Positions 1 through 8,456 of a stretch of DNA of 64,000 nucleotides are shown here, piece by piece. This DNA comes from Pseudomonas sp. ACM7 (GTDB taxonomy: Bacteria; Pseudomonadota; Gammaproteobacteria; Pseudomonadales; Pseudomonadaceae): assembly GCF_004136015.1 (NCBI RefSeq), contig NZ_CP024866.1, positions 4,457,587-4,521,586 of the forward strand. The letters are read 5' to 3'. The translations under genes and the position numbers were made by a program. The first letter of the stretch is position 1; each line of letters opens with the position of its first letter. The notes below the pieces were generated by a model. It was not told the DNA's origin, ran no database searches, and saw nothing but the letters and a program-made list of their open reading frames with translations.

Positions 1-825
1 GCCTTGAACCTGCTGATCCTTGATCAGTGCTTTGCGGTTACCGCGCAAGGTCGCTACATACAGGGTGAACGGCAGGCTGCCGAGGATCATGATGACGATC
101 GCCACCCAGTGCACCGCGGGTTGCGTCCACTTGGCCAGAGACTGGTCGGACGTTGAGAAACCGCCGGTGGAAATCGCCGACATCGCGTGGTTGATCGCAT
201 CGAACGGGCTCATACCGGCCCACCAGAACGCCAGGCTGCCGACAATGGTGATGCCGACGTAGGCCGCAACGATCAAACGCGCCACCATGTGCGAACGGGG
301 CATGACTTTTTCGGAACGGTCCGACGACTCGGTCTGAAACAGCCGCATGCCACCGATGCGCAGTAGTGGAAGAATCGCTACCGCCATGCCGATAAAGCCA
401 ATGCCGCCGAGCCAGTGCAGCAACGAGCGCCACATCAGGATGCCGGGGGACATGGTGTCCAGGCCGCTGAGCACCGTCGAGCCGGTGGCGGTGATGCCGG
501 ACATGCTTTCGAAGAACGAATCGGTGTAGCTGATGCGCTGGGTCAGCAGGAACGGCAGCGCGGCGAAGATGCACACCACCACCCAGCTGCTGACTGTCAG
601 CAGGTACATGTCTCGCGGACGCAGGTGTACGTGTTCGGGGCGACCGGGGATGATCAGCGCGAGGCCGGCGACAAAGGTAATCATGCTGGCCCAGAGGAAC
701 GACGGCAGGTCGCTGGTGCGGTCGAAAATCACCAGCGTGGCCATGGGCACGACCATGGAGATGGCCAGTGTGATCAGGAAGATGCCGATGATGAAACCAA
801 TAGTCCGTAAGGTCGGCAACGCCAT
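1..825 (-). CDS. trkH: TrkH potassium uptake channel subunit (N-terminal 275 residues, cut by window edge)
   Basis: Reading leftwards from an ATG at 825, the frame stays open to base 1 without a stop, so only the first 275 of an expected ~480 residues are present. The translation is strongly hydrophobic. It carries two selectivity-filter-like segments of the TrkH/KtrB family: SGITATGSTVLSG at about residues 109-121 and AISTGGFSTSD at about 217-227. Family role (known): the inner-membrane channel that takes up K+ together with the NAD-binding TrkA subunit. The start MALPTLRTIG precedes the first membrane helix, as in Pseudomonas TrkH. The gene is divergent from the nitroreductase gene. A KtrB-type protein is the alternative, but length and start favour TrkH. 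Confidence 0.9.
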   Translation of the reverse strand, partial: MALPTLRTIGFIIGIFLITLAISMVVPMATLVIFDRTSDLPSFLWASMITFVAGLALIIPGRPEHVHLRPRDMYLLTVSSWVVVCIFAALPFLLTQRISYTDSFFESMSGITATGSTVLSGLDTMSPGILMWRSLLHWLGGIGFIGMAVAILPLLRIGGMRLFQTESSDRSEKVMPRSHMVARLIVAAYVGITIVGSLAFWWAGMSPFDAINHAMSAISTGGFSTSDQSLAKWTQPAVHWVAIVIMILGSLPFTLYVATLRGNRKALIKDQQVQG

Positions 826-947
826 GAAGTCCGCTCGGGCTGGAATAGGGAAGGGCGCCATTCTACCTGCGGGGCAGGGCATGTAAACCGGCGCCGCCTG
901 CGCAGTTGCAGCTAGAATAGCCAAACATTTTTTTCAGGAGGTGGCCG

Positions 948-1514
948 ATGCAGGCTCTCGACGCTTTGCTCAACCGTGTTTCCGTTCCACGACTGCTCGA
1001 ACCGGCACCGACCGCAGAACAACGCGAAGTGCTGTTTGGCGCCGCGATGCGAGCGCCAGACCACGGCCACTTACAGCCTTGGCGCTTTCTGACAGTCGAA
1101 GGCGCGGCGCGCGAGCAAATGGGCGAGTTGCTGGCCGAAGCAGCGAAGCTGCAGGACAGTGAAGTGTCCGAGGCGGCGCTGGACAAGGCGCGTAACGGTC
1201 CACTGCGCGCGCCACTGGTGGTTGTGGTGATCGCGCGGTTGCAGGATCACGTCAAATATCCGAAGTCCGAACAACTGCTGGCGGCGGGCTGTGCGGCTCA
1301 CGGGATTTTGCTGGCGGCTTATGCGCAAGGGATTGGCGCGGTGTGGCGCACGGGTGAACTGGCGTATTCGGCGCATGTGGCCAAGGGATTGGGTTTGGCG
1401 GAAGGGGAAGAGGTGATTGCGTTTCTTTATCTGGGGACGCCGCAGAAAGAGCCGCGCGTGGCGGAGAAAGTCGATCTGGCTGAATTCGTCAGCGCCTGGC
1501 CTGGCGAGATCTGA
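948..1514 (+). CDS. Nitroreductase family protein (YdjA-like)
   Basis: The protein is 188 aa, a normal length for the small FMN-dependent nitroreductase family. The N-terminus has the YdjA-like pattern RRSVPRLLEP-type binding region followed by RAPDHGHLQPWRF at about residues 35-47, the FMN-phosphate contact region. The C-terminal half has the GIGAVWRTGE segment seen in YdjA. Expected role: NAD(P)H-dependent reduction of nitro compounds or quinones in the cytoplasm; the physiological substrate cannot be read from sequence. A strong ribosome-binding site (AGGAGG) lies 6 bases before the ATG. The gene stands alone between divergent trkH and a palindromic repeat that probably ends transcription. 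Confidence 0.85.
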   Translation: MQALDALLNRVSVPRLLEPAPTAEQREVLFGAAMRAPDHGHLQPWRFLTVEGAAREQMGELLAEAAKLQDSEVSEAALDKARNGPLRAPLVVVVIARLQDHVKYPKSEQLLAAGCAAHGILLAAYAQGIGAVWRTGELAYSAHVAKGLGLAEGEEVIAFLYLGTPQKEPRVAEKVDLAEFVSAWPGEI

Positions 1515-1522
1515 ACATCAAG

Positions 1523-1609
1523 AGATCGCAGCCTCGTTTCACTCGACAGCTCCTACAGGTGTACGCATAACCCTTGTAGGAGCTGTCGAGTGAAACGAGG
1601 CTGCGATCT
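1523..1609. repeat. Long palindrome, AGATCGCAGCC...CTCCTACA family
   Basis: Two perfectly complementary 35-base arms (1523-1557 and 1575-1609) surround a 17-base loop. The outer ends read AGATCGCAGCC and GGCTGCGATCT, the inner ends CTCCTACA and TGTAGGAG. It lies between convergent genes and can fold in either transcript, so it may act as a bidirectional terminator. The same repeat family occurs at 46833-46912 and 50865-50941. Confidence 0.85.
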
Positions 1610-1627
1610 TTTCGCATCACCACTGCG

Positions 1628-2968
1628 CTACGGCTGAACAACAGCCCCCGGCACCAGAGGCAATTCCAGGCTGGCGATAAACCCGCCATCGGGATGATTG
1701 GCCAGCACCAGACTCCCGCCATGCCGCTCCGCCGCACGGCGCGCAATGGCCAATCCCAAACCATGTCCAGCCGCCGTCTGCCCCGGCGCCCGATAGAACG
1801 GCTCACCCAACTGGCTCAAATGCGTGGCCTCTACGCCTGGCCCGTGGTCACGCACACTGACCACAATCCGCTCACCCTGGCGCACCGCCTGCATTTCAAT
1901 CGCTTGCCCCACCGGGTTGAACCGCTGAGCGTTGCGCAGCAGGTTGTCGACGGCGCGCTCGATCATCGTCGGCCAACCTTTAAGGTTCAGCTGTGGCTCG
2001 GCCTCAAGGTGGACGTTCTGCTCCGGCGAACCCAATTGAGCATCCTTTTGCAGGGTGTTGAGCAGCGCATTGAGATCAACCTCTTCAGCGCTGGCGTTGT
2101 CGGCATCGACCCGGGCCAGTACCAGGATTTCGCTGATCAGCGCTTCCAGCCGGTCGCACTCCCGAGTGAGGCGCGGCCAGAGTTTTTCCCGTTCTTCAGG
2201 GTTGGCTCGCTCGGCCAGTGCCAGCGCAATGCGCAGCCGGGCAAGCGGTGAACGCAGCTCATGGGACACATCCCGCAGCAACTGCCGTTGGCTGCCGATC
2301 AAACTTTGCAGGCGCGCGCCCATGCGGTTGAAGTCGTTGGCCAGCACGCCAAACTCGTCGCGGCGGTTAGCCAGTTTAACCAGGCTGTTCTGCTGATAAG
2401 TGGTTTGCCCCAGATCATGCACCGCGCCGCGTAAACGGCTGAGCGGGCGGGTGATCGACAGCGTGACGAACAGACTGAACAAGGTCAGCACCACCAGCGC
2501 AATGCCCAGCGCACTCAACGGCCAGAGCAGGCTTTCGCGGTGCCAGGCGTCCAGTTCCGGGTGCGGAATGCGATAAATCAGCAGGTAGGTGTCTCCGGTT
2601 TTTTCGCTGGTGTACTCCGCCGTCAAACGACGCCATGGCAGGCGGCGATCATCGTTGTTCTGCCGCGCTTCGAAGGCAGCCGCCCTGCGTGGGAAGGTGC
2701 CGCGCACCACCGGATCGCCGCTCTCGTTGAGCACTTGAACGTCAATGTGATATTGGCGTTTGCGCTGTTCCAGAATGTCCTGGGCCGCGTCTTCACCCTG
2801 TGACTCGTAGGTTTGCGTCCACTGTTCGGCCAAGGTATTGAGGCCCGGATGGCGGCTGAGAATCCACGCGTCCTGGTTGAGCATGTGCCCCAGCAGAATG
2901 GAGAGCCCTGCAACCAGAGCGATGGCCAACCAGAAGCTGGCCAGAATACGCCAGAACAATGAGCGCAC
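1628..2968 (-). CDS. cpxA: CpxA-like sensor histidine kinase
   Basis: This 446-aa protein has membrane helix 1 at about residues 10-28, a periplasmic sensor region of about 115 residues, helix 2 at about 148-170, a HAMP segment (ITRPLSRLR), the H-box DVSHELRSPLARLR with phospho-acceptor His236, and a C-terminal HATPase domain (N-box LLRNAQRFNP, G-boxes DHGPGVE and GHGLGLAI). The H-box and the HAMP sequence are CpxA-like. Known role of the family: it senses envelope protein misfolding and phosphorylates CpxR. The start is GTG with GAGGA upstream. It is the third gene in the order cpxR, cpxP-like, cpxA on the minus strand, with a REPIN between it and the cpxP-like gene. Assignment to Cpx rather than another OmpR-type pair rests on the H-box and the Spy-like neighbour. 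Confidence 0.85.
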   Translation of the reverse strand: MRSLFWRILASFWLAIALVAGLSILLGHMLNQDAWILSRHPGLNTLAEQWTQTYESQGEDAAQDILEQRKRQYHIDVQVLNESGDPVVRGTFPRRAAAFEARQNNDDRRLPWRRLTAEYTSEKTGDTYLLIYRIPHPELDAWHRESLLWPLSALGIALVVLTLFSLFVTLSITRPLSRLRGAVHDLGQTTYQQNSLVKLANRRDEFGVLANDFNRMGARLQSLIGSQRQLLRDVSHELRSPLARLRIALALAERANPEEREKLWPRLTRECDRLEALISEILVLARVDADNASAEEVDLNALLNTLQKDAQLGSPEQNVHLEAEPQLNLKGWPTMIERAVDNLLRNAQRFNPVGQAIEMQAVRQGERIVVSVRDHGPGVEATHLSQLGEPFYRAPGQTAAGHGLGLAIARRAAERHGGSLVLANHPDGGFIASLELPLVPGAVVQP

Positions 2969-2997
2969 AGAAAATCCTCAAACAAACACAAATCCAA

Positions 2998-3086
2998 TGT
3001 GGGAGCGGGCTTGCTCGCGAAGGCGGTGTATCAGTAAACATCTCTGTATCTGACACACCGCCTTCGCGAGCAAGCCCGCTCCCACA
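2998..3086. repeat. REPIN (paired REP palindromes)
   Basis: Left arm TGTGGGAGCGGGCTTGCTCG and its inverted copy ending at 3086 flank a short spacer, the classic REPIN layout. It sits between the cpxP-like gene and cpxA and could modulate read-through or mRNA stability within this unit. Confidence 0.9.
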
Positions 3087-3143
3087 TTAAACTGAGTGGC
3101 AACAGACCCAACGGTGTTAGCCGTTGGGTCCGGGGTTAACGCA

Positions 3144-3593
3144 TTATTGCGCCTTTTGCTGCTGTTGCGCTTTCCAGGCCTTGAACTCGGCCCATTCGGC
3201 GCGACGCTCAGCCTGTTTTTTCTGGATCTCGTCGAATTGCTTCTGTTGATCTGGTTTCAGCAAGGCACGCACATCGGCTTCAGCTTTCTTGTGGTTGGCC
3301 GCCATTTCATCTTTCATGGCCTTCTGGTCGGCTGGCGAAAGTTTTTCCAGGTACTTGTCGACCACTTGCTGACGCTCATGCATCTGCTCGCCCATGATTT
3401 TGCGGATCTGTTCGCGCTGTTCGCGGCTCAGGTCCAGCTGGCTGTACGGGCCTTTGCCGTGCATGCCGTGCATCTGACCGTCATGGCGTGAGCCGTCCAT
3501 CGGGCCACCCATCGGGCCGGCACCTTCAGGCATGGCCATGGCAACGGTTGGCAGGGCGGCAGCGAACATCAGAGCGATAAGAGTCTTGCGCAT
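3144..3593 (-). CDS. CpxP/Spy-family periplasmic chaperone-like protein (LTXXQ motif)
   Basis: The protein is 149 aa with a signal peptide (MRKTLIALMFAAALPTVAMA, cleavage likely after AMA at residue 20). A Gly/Met/His-rich stretch follows (PMGGPMDGSRHDGQMHGMHG), then an almost entirely alpha-helical, Gln/Lys/Glu-rich body with the motif LSREQREQIRKIM and the LTXXQ-like LKPDQQKQF. This matches the CpxP/Spy family of periplasmic stress chaperones and CpxA inhibitors. The start at 3593 is chosen because AGGAG precedes it and the signal peptide follows; a longer frame exists but has no role. The His/Met-rich segment may bind metal (inference). Its place between cpxR and cpxA supports a Cpx feedback role. 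Confidence 0.85.
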   Translation of the reverse strand: MRKTLIALMFAAALPTVAMAMPEGAGPMGGPMDGSRHDGQMHGMHGKGPYSQLDLSREQREQIRKIMGEQMHERQQVVDKYLEKLSPADQKAMKDEMAANHKKAEADVRALLKPDQQKQFDEIQKKQAERRAEWAEFKAWKAQQQQKAQ

Positions 3594-3757
3594 GGTGAAT
3601 CTCCTTGTCTCGTTCCCGGTACGTTCCGGATGAGTACAGATTACGGAGATCAAGGTCAGCGGCGGTCAGCGGAGCGTAAAGCTTGAGTAAAGACGATTTC
3701 AGATTGACCTGACAAATCCAACACTTTGCCTACTTCTCTCTGAAAGAACTGACCTAT

Positions 3758-3902
3758 GTAGCAGCTGCCGAGCCTGCGAGGCTGCGTTCGGCTGCGCAGC
3801 AGTCGTAAATCCTGCGCGCTCGGTTCACCTGAAAGTCCGCGGCGTCTGAATTCACGACTGCTTCGCAGCCGAACGCAGCCTCGCGGGCTCGGCAGCTGCT
3901 AC
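3758..3902. repeat. Large palindromic repeat, GTAGCAGCTGCCGAGCC family
   Basis: The outer arms GTAGCAGCTGCCGAGCC and its complement are followed inward by further complementary blocks (GCGAGGCTGCGTTCGGCTGCG versus the matching right arm), spanning 145 bases. It sits between cpxR and the cpxP-like gene. A shorter member of the same family is at 57327-57432. Confidence 0.85.
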
Positions 3903-3922
3903 AAAAAACGGATCGCATGGTT

Positions 3923-4600
3923 TCAGAGGCTGTAGTAATAGCCGCGGCTGCGCAGGGCCACGATGCGTGGGCGGCCGTCGGGGTGCGGGCCGATCTTTTT
4001 GCGCAGGTTGCTGACGTGCATGTCCAGGCTACGGTCGTACAGCGTCAGCTTGCGGCCGAGGGCGATTTGCGCCAGTTCCTGTTTATCCAGCGGCTCGCCG
4101 GGTTGCTTGAGCAGGGCTTCGAGCAAACGGCTTTCGGAGACGGTGAGGGTGAATTCCTGTTCATCGATGCTGACCACGCCGCGCACCGGACTGAAACACA
4201 GATCGCCCAGTTCCAGCTGGCTGGACACCGCCGCCGGATGACTGCGGCGCAACACGGCGCGCAGGCGGGCTGTCAGTTCCCGTGGGTCGCACGGTTTGGC
4301 CAGGTAGTCGTCGGCGCCGAGTTCCAGGCCGAGGATGCGGTCCAGCGGCTCGCCGCGGGCCGAGAGCATCAGCACCGGCAAGTCCGGGTGATCGTTGCGC
4401 AATTGCTTGAGCAGCTCCAGGCCACTGCCGTCCGGCAGCATCACGTCCAGTACCACGGCTGCCGGCGACGTTTCGGCCAGTGCGCGACGGGCGCTCTGAC
4501 CATCGTGGCAGGCGCGGACTTGAAAGCCTTCCTGGCTCAACCAACTGCTCAGGAGCTCACACAGCTCCTGGTCATCATCAATTAATAACAGCTCGCTCAT
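3923..4600 (-). CDS. cpxR: CpxR-like response regulator (OmpR family)
   Basis: The protein is 225 aa, the usual OmpR-family length. The N-terminal receiver domain has the acidic pair DDD at residues 8-10, phospho-acceptor Asp52 in VLDVMLPDG, and Lys102 in DDYLAKP. The C-terminal winged helix contains the recognition segment DRSLDMHVSNLRKKIG. Known role: when phosphorylated by CpxA it activates envelope-stress genes. It starts 7 bases after the preceding membrane/coiled-coil gene, so the two are probably co-transcribed. Partner assignment to the cpxA gene downstream on the same strand is by proximity and sequence type. Confidence 0.87.
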   Translation of the reverse strand: MSELLLIDDDQELCELLSSWLSQEGFQVRACHDGQSARRALAETSPAAVVLDVMLPDGSGLELLKQLRNDHPDLPVLMLSARGEPLDRILGLELGADDYLAKPCDPRELTARLRAVLRRSHPAAVSSQLELGDLCFSPVRGVVSIDEQEFTLTVSESRLLEALLKQPGEPLDKQELAQIALGRKLTLYDRSLDMHVSNLRKKIGPHPDGRPRIVALRSRGYYYSL

Positions 4601-4607
4601 GACTCAC

Positions 4608-5021
4608 TCAATTTAGCCATTGCCTACGTTTTCTGGTGGCACCACTGGCGAAGATACCGCAGAGCAGCGCCAATAGCGCTACTGCGGCGCCGATGACGAA
4701 CCACTGTTGCTGATCGGTCAATAGACGCGGCAGCGGGCTGCTGGCCTGGACTTCCTTGAGTTGCAGCTTGAGGCGCTGATTCTCTTGGCGCAACCGGCTC
4801 AGCTGGGCGCTTTCGCGTTCGGCATCGGTATTTTGCAGTTGTTTGCTCAGTACTTCTCGTTGCTGTTCGCTTACCTTCAAGCGCTGTTGCAACTCGGTGA
4901 TCTGGCTGCCGGCGCTCAGGGACAGCGGTGTGGAATTACCGCCCTCGGCGCTTTCTTCACCGTGGGCGGGGGCCACAATCGACAACGTCACCAACATCAG
5001 ACACAACGGACCTTTGCGCAT
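4608..5021 (-). CDS. Exported coiled-coil protein with C-terminal membrane anchor
   Basis: The protein is 137 aa from the ATG at 5021, which has AGGAG 6 bases upstream; an in-frame ATG at 5039 lacks this. Residues 1-20 form a signal peptide (MRKGPLCLMLVTLSIVAPAHG). Residues ~45-90 are a heptad-rich coiled coil (QRLKVSEQQREVLSKQLQ and following). A single hydrophobic helix, WFVIGAAVALLALLCGIFAS, is followed by a basic tail (TRKRRQW). This is the layout of the TIGR04211/YgiM-type C-terminal half without the usual SH3 domain. Function is unknown. Its stop lies 7 bases before cpxR, which suggests an envelope-stress link. Confidence 0.7.
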   Translation of the reverse strand: MRKGPLCLMLVTLSIVAPAHGEESAEGGNSTPLSLSAGSQITELQQRLKVSEQQREVLSKQLQNTDAERESAQLSRLRQENQRLKLQLKEVQASSPLPRLLTDQQQWFVIGAAVALLALLCGIFASGATRKRRQWLN

Positions 5022-5131
5022 CGCCACTCCTGATTCCAATACGAGTATTGGGCAGGTTGTCGGCCGGTAAACGAGAATAATGAGCGTTGAGCGCGCGATG
5101 AACCGATAAGGTTCATCGCGCTGGAGGGATA

Positions 5132-5431
5132 TTACGGCAGGACTTGCTTGAACGGCTTGACCGAAACGTTGGCGTAGACGCCTGCGGCGATATACGGATC
5201 AGCGTCGGCCCAAGCCTGGGCGGCGCTCAGGGAATCGAATTCGGCGACGATCAGGCTGCCGGTGAAACCCGCAGCGCCCGGATCATTGCTGTCGACCGCC
5301 GGGTGTGGACCGGCCAAAACGATGCGACCTTCACCTTTGAGCACTTGCAGGCGCTCAAGGTGTGCAGGCCGTGCGGCCAGGCGGGCTTCCAGGGAGTTGG
5401 CGACGTCTGTGGCAATGATTGCGTAAAGCAT
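5132..5431 (-). CDS. YciI family protein
   Basis: This 99-aa protein matches the YciI fold: [28 protein letters not shown] at the N-terminus, then [13 protein letters not shown] (conserved His) and [18 protein letters not shown] (conserved Asp in the DP motif). The family has a ferredoxin-like dimeric fold with a putative His-Asp active site; the biochemical role is unresolved. It is directly downstream of yciB with a 1-base gap, an arrangement also common in enterics. Confidence 0.92.
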   Translation of the reverse strand: MLYAIIATDVANSLEARLAARPAHLERLQVLKGEGRIVLAGPHPAVDSNDPGAAGFTGSLIVAEFDSLSAAQAWADADPYIAAGVYANVSVKPFKQVLP

Positions 5432-5432
5432 G

Positions 5433-6029
5433 TCAGTCCTCGGTTTTTGGCGTTGTGGTATCGGCGTCGTGCAGGTGGCGGGACAGGTAAATGCCCTGGC
5501 CGACCAGGAACAGCAGCGTCATGCCCAGGCTGCCGAAGACTTTGAAGTCAACCCAGTAGTCCTGAAAGGTGAACGCGACGAACAGGTTGGCGGCACCGCA
5601 AAACAGGAAAAACCCGATCCAGGCGATGTTCAGACGGGTCCAGACCGGCTCCGGCAGGGTCAGCGCGTGGCCCATGATGCGTTTGATCAGCAGTTGCTCA
5701 CCGACGAAGTGGCTGCCAATGAACGCCAGGGCGAACAGCCAGTTCACCACCGGGGCTTTCCATTTCAGGAAGGTTTCGCTGTGGAACGCCAGGGTCAGGC
5801 TGCCGAAGACCAGGCAGGCGATGAGGGTCAGCCACTGGCTCTTCTCGAGCTTGCGCTGCTTGATGAACAGCGTGCCGTAAACCACCAGGGAGCTGATGAT
5901 CAGCATGGCGGTGGCGCTGTAAATACCGCCTACAGTCAACTCATGACCGGCGATGTCGACGACCCGTGGATCGAGTTTGAAGACGATGAAAAACAGCAGA
6001 AGCGGGATGAAATCGATGAATTGTTTCAC
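5433..6029 (-). CDS. yciB: Septation protein A / inner membrane protein YciB
   Basis: From the GTG at 6029 the protein is 198 aa, the usual YciB length. It starts [18 protein letters not shown] and has about five to six hydrophobic helices. The conserved segments [18 protein letters not shown] and [20 protein letters not shown] identify the YciB/IspZ family, linked to septation and envelope maintenance. A longer open frame extends upstream to 6401 but its extra residues are not YciB-like and cross the divergent rnm gene, so the shorter start is preferred. It is divergent from rnm and followed immediately by yciI. Confidence 0.92.
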   Translation of the reverse strand: MKQFIDFIPLLLFFIVFKLDPRVVDIAGHELTVGGIYSATAMLIISSLVVYGTLFIKQRKLEKSQWLTLIACLVFGSLTLAFHSETFLKWKAPVVNWLFALAFIGSHFVGEQLLIKRIMGHALTLPEPVWTRLNIAWIGFFLFCGAANLFVAFTFQDYWVDFKVFGSLGMTLLFLVGQGIYLSRHLHDADTTTPKTED

Positions 6030-6116
6030 AGTGGCAGCCAGAAGCAGGATGTGGCGGCATAATAACAAACATATGGGCGCGCGATAGCGCCAGCTGATTT
6101 GAGGTAAAAAAGCCCC

Positions 6117-6980
6117 GTGAACGTTGATTTGCACTGCCATAGCACGGCCTCCGATGGCGCTCTCGCGCCTGCAGTACTGGTTGCGCGTGCGTTCGAGAAA
6201 GGCGTGCGAGTCCTGGCCTTGACCGATCACGACACTCTCGAGGGCCTCGACGAGGCCCGCAGCACGGCGATTGCGCTGGGGATGCAACTGGTCAATGGCG
6301 TCGAATTGTCCTGCACCTGGGGCGGCGCGACCATTCACGTGCTGGGCTATGGTTTCGACGTCAACGCCGCACCCTTGGTCGAGGCCATCGCAAAATTGCA
6401 CGATGGCCGCTGGTTACGGTCCGAAGAAATAAGCCGAAAACTGGCATTGAAAGGCATGCCGGGCGCGCTGGAAGGAGCCCGGGCCATCCAGCAGGAACTG
6501 GGCGACAGCGGCAATGCGCCGGCCCGCCCGCATTTCGCCGACTGGATGGTGCGTGAAGGTTTCGTCAAGGACCGCGCCGAAGCGTTCCGTAAATGGCTGG
6601 GCGCCGGCAAGCTGGGGGACGTCAAGCAACACTGGCCGACCCTGGAAGACACGGTCGAAACCCTCCGCGCCGCCAAGGCCTGGGTCAGCCTGGCGCATCC
6701 GTGGCACTACGATTTCACTCGCAGCAAACGTCGCCGGCTGATTGCCGACTATATTCAAGCAGGGGGCCACGCAATCGAAGTGGTCAATGGCCATCAGCCC
6801 GCCGAGCAAGTGGGCAGCCTGGCGATTCTCGCCCGTGAGTTCGGTCTGCTGGTCAGCGCCGGCAGTGATTTTCATGGCCCTGGAGGCTGGTCCGAGATCG
6901 GTGAGTACCGCCCGCTCCCGGAGGATCTGCCACCACTGTGGTGTCGATTCAAACATGACCCAATTATTGCCGCCGTCTGA
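6117..6980 (+). CDS. rnm: RNase AM / PHP-domain 5'-3' exoribonuclease (YciV)
   Basis: The protein is 287 aa. PHP metal-site motifs are in order: [11 protein letters not shown] (residues 4-14), LTDHDTLEG (~36-44), [17 protein letters not shown] (~190-197) and [12 protein letters not shown] near the C-terminus. Known role of the E. coli homologue: Mn-dependent trimming of 5' ends of 23S, 16S and 5S rRNA precursors and hydrolysis of 3',5'-nucleotide bisphosphates. The start codon is GTG, with GAGG about 12 bases upstream. It is followed after 13 bases by yciO. Confidence 0.9.
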   Translation: MNVDLHCHSTASDGALAPAVLVARAFEKGVRVLALTDHDTLEGLDEARSTAIALGMQLVNGVELSCTWGGATIHVLGYGFDVNAAPLVEAIAKLHDGRWLRSEEISRKLALKGMPGALEGARAIQQELGDSGNAPARPHFADWMVREGFVKDRAEAFRKWLGAGKLGDVKQHWPTLEDTVETLRAAKAWVSLAHPWHYDFTRSKRRRLIADYIQAGGHAIEVVNGHQPAEQVGSLAILAREFGLLVSAGSDFHGPGGWSEIGEYRPLPEDLPPLWCRFKHDPIIAAV

Positions 6981-6993
6981 ACAGGTAGAGAAT

Positions 6994-7623
6994 GTGAGTC
7001 AATTTTTCCAGATTCATCCGGAAAACCCGCAAGCGCGCCTGATCAAACAGGCTGTCGAGATCATCCGCAGCGGCGGGGTGGTGATTTATCCCACAGACTC
7101 GTCCTACGCCATTGGTTGCCAGATCGGCGACAAGAATGCCGTGGAGCGCGTGCGCCGGTTGAGACAGCTGGACGAAAAGCATAACTTCGCGCTGATTTGC
7201 AGCGACCTGTCGCAACTGGGGCTGTTTGCCAAGATCGATACCGGCACCTTCCGCCTGCTTAAAGCTCATCTTCCGGGACCTTACACCTTCATTCTCAACG
7301 CCACCCGCGAAGTCCCGCGGCTGTTGTTGCATCCGAAAAAACGCACCATCGGCCTGCGCGTACCGAGCCATCCGATTGCCCTGGCACTGCTGGAAGAACT
7401 CGGCGAACCGCTGATGAGCGTGACGCTGATCATGCCCGGCGACACCGACCCGATGACCGATCCTTACGAAATGCGCCAGTTGCTCGAGCATCAGGTCGAC
7501 CTGATCATCGACGGCGGTTTTGGCGGGATCAAGGCGTCCACCGTGATCAACCTCGCCGACGGCGAGCCGGAAGTGATCCGCGTTGGTTGCGGCGACCCGA
7601 CGCCGTTCATGGCCGAGGCGTAG
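6994..7623 (+). CDS. yciO: YciO, Sua5/YrdC-family protein
   Basis: From the GTG at 6994 the product is 209 aa and begins MSQFFQIHPENPQARLI, matching the E. coli YciO start. AGGTAGAG lies just upstream. A longer frame includes extra N-terminal residues that overlap rnm and are unlikely. Sua5/YrdC motifs are visible: SGGVVIYPTDSSYAIGC, GPYTFILNATREVPR and KRTIGLRVPSHPIA. YrdC/Sua5 enzymes make threonylcarbamoyl-AMP for tRNA t6A. YciO is a paralogue with weaker or uncertain activity, so its in vivo role remains open. The gene abuts scpA. Confidence 0.88.
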   Translation: MSQFFQIHPENPQARLIKQAVEIIRSGGVVIYPTDSSYAIGCQIGDKNAVERVRRLRQLDEKHNFALICSDLSQLGLFAKIDTGTFRLLKAHLPGPYTFILNATREVPRLLLHPKKRTIGLRVPSHPIALALLEELGEPLMSVTLIMPGDTDPMTDPYEMRQLLEHQVDLIIDGGFGGIKASTVINLADGEPEVIRVGCGDPTPFMAEA

Positions 7624-8445
7624 ATGTCTGCAGTAGAACCCGTTGTCGACAGTCAGGCCGGAGCCCAGCAAGAGCTGCCCTTCGCGATGGTCTATGGCCA
7701 GGCGGTCATGGAAATACCGCTGGACCTGTACATTCCACCGGATGCACTTGAAGTCTTTCTCGAAGCCTTCGAAGGCCCCCTTGACCTGCTGCTGTACCTG
7801 ATCCGCAAACAGAACATCAACATCCTCGACATCCCGGTGGCGGAAATCACCCGTCAGTACATGGGCTATGTCGAGTTGATGCAGTCGGTGCGCCTGGAGT
7901 TGGCCGCCGAGTACCTGGTCATGGCCGCGATGCTGGCCGAGATCAAGTCGCGGATGCTGCTACCGCGTGCCGAAACGATCGAGGCCGAAGAAGACGATCC
8001 TCGCGCTGAACTGATCCGCCGCTTGCAAGAGTACGAACGCTTCAAGGCTGCAGCTGAAGGCATCGATGGCCTGAGCCGTGTGGGGCGTGACGTGGTAGTC
8101 CCCAAGCTCGACGCCCCGGAAGCCCGGGCACGCAAGCTGTTGCCGGATGTGCGCTTGTCAGAGCTGCTGTTGTCCATGGCCGAGGTCCTGCGCCGTGGCG
8201 ACATGTTCGAAAGTCACCAGGTCAGCCGCGAGGCACTGTCCACCCGCGAACGCATGAGCGATGTGCTGGAGCGCCTCAAGGGCGGCGGTTTCGTGCCCTT
8301 TGCCGAGCTGTTCACCGCTGAGGAAGGACGTCTGGGGGTGGTGGTAACCTTTATGGCGATTCTCGAACTGGTCAAGGAATCCTTGGTCGAGCTGGTGCAG
8401 AATGAGCCGTTCGCAGCGATCCACGTGCGGGCCCGAGCCGAATAA
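7624..8445 (+). CDS. scpA: Segregation and condensation protein A (kleisin)
   Basis: The protein is 273 aa. The kleisin N-terminal signature is clear: FEGPLDLLLYLIRKQNINILDIPVAEIT, followed by LAAEYLVMAAMLAEIKSRMLLP. The C-terminal winged helix contains GRLGVVVTFMAILELVKESLVEL. ScpA bridges SMC heads and works with ScpB in chromosome condensation and segregation. The first ~30 residues are not conserved, so an internal start at MVYGQ or MEIPLD is possible. The gene starts right after the yciO stop and is followed 11 bases later by scpB. Confidence 0.95.
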   Translation: MSAVEPVVDSQAGAQQELPFAMVYGQAVMEIPLDLYIPPDALEVFLEAFEGPLDLLLYLIRKQNINILDIPVAEITRQYMGYVELMQSVRLELAAEYLVMAAMLAEIKSRMLLPRAETIEAEEDDPRAELIRRLQEYERFKAAAEGIDGLSRVGRDVVVPKLDAPEARARKLLPDVRLSELLLSMAEVLRRGDMFESHQVSREALSTRERMSDVLERLKGGGFVPFAELFTAEEGRLGVVVTFMAILELVKESLVELVQNEPFAAIHVRARAE

Positions 8446-8456
8446 CGAGTTGAATC

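Noticed and set aside
5433..6401. Long version of YciB starting at 6401
   Set aside because: The extra 124 residues overlap the divergent rnm gene and are not YciB-like; the GTG at 6029 gives the family length.
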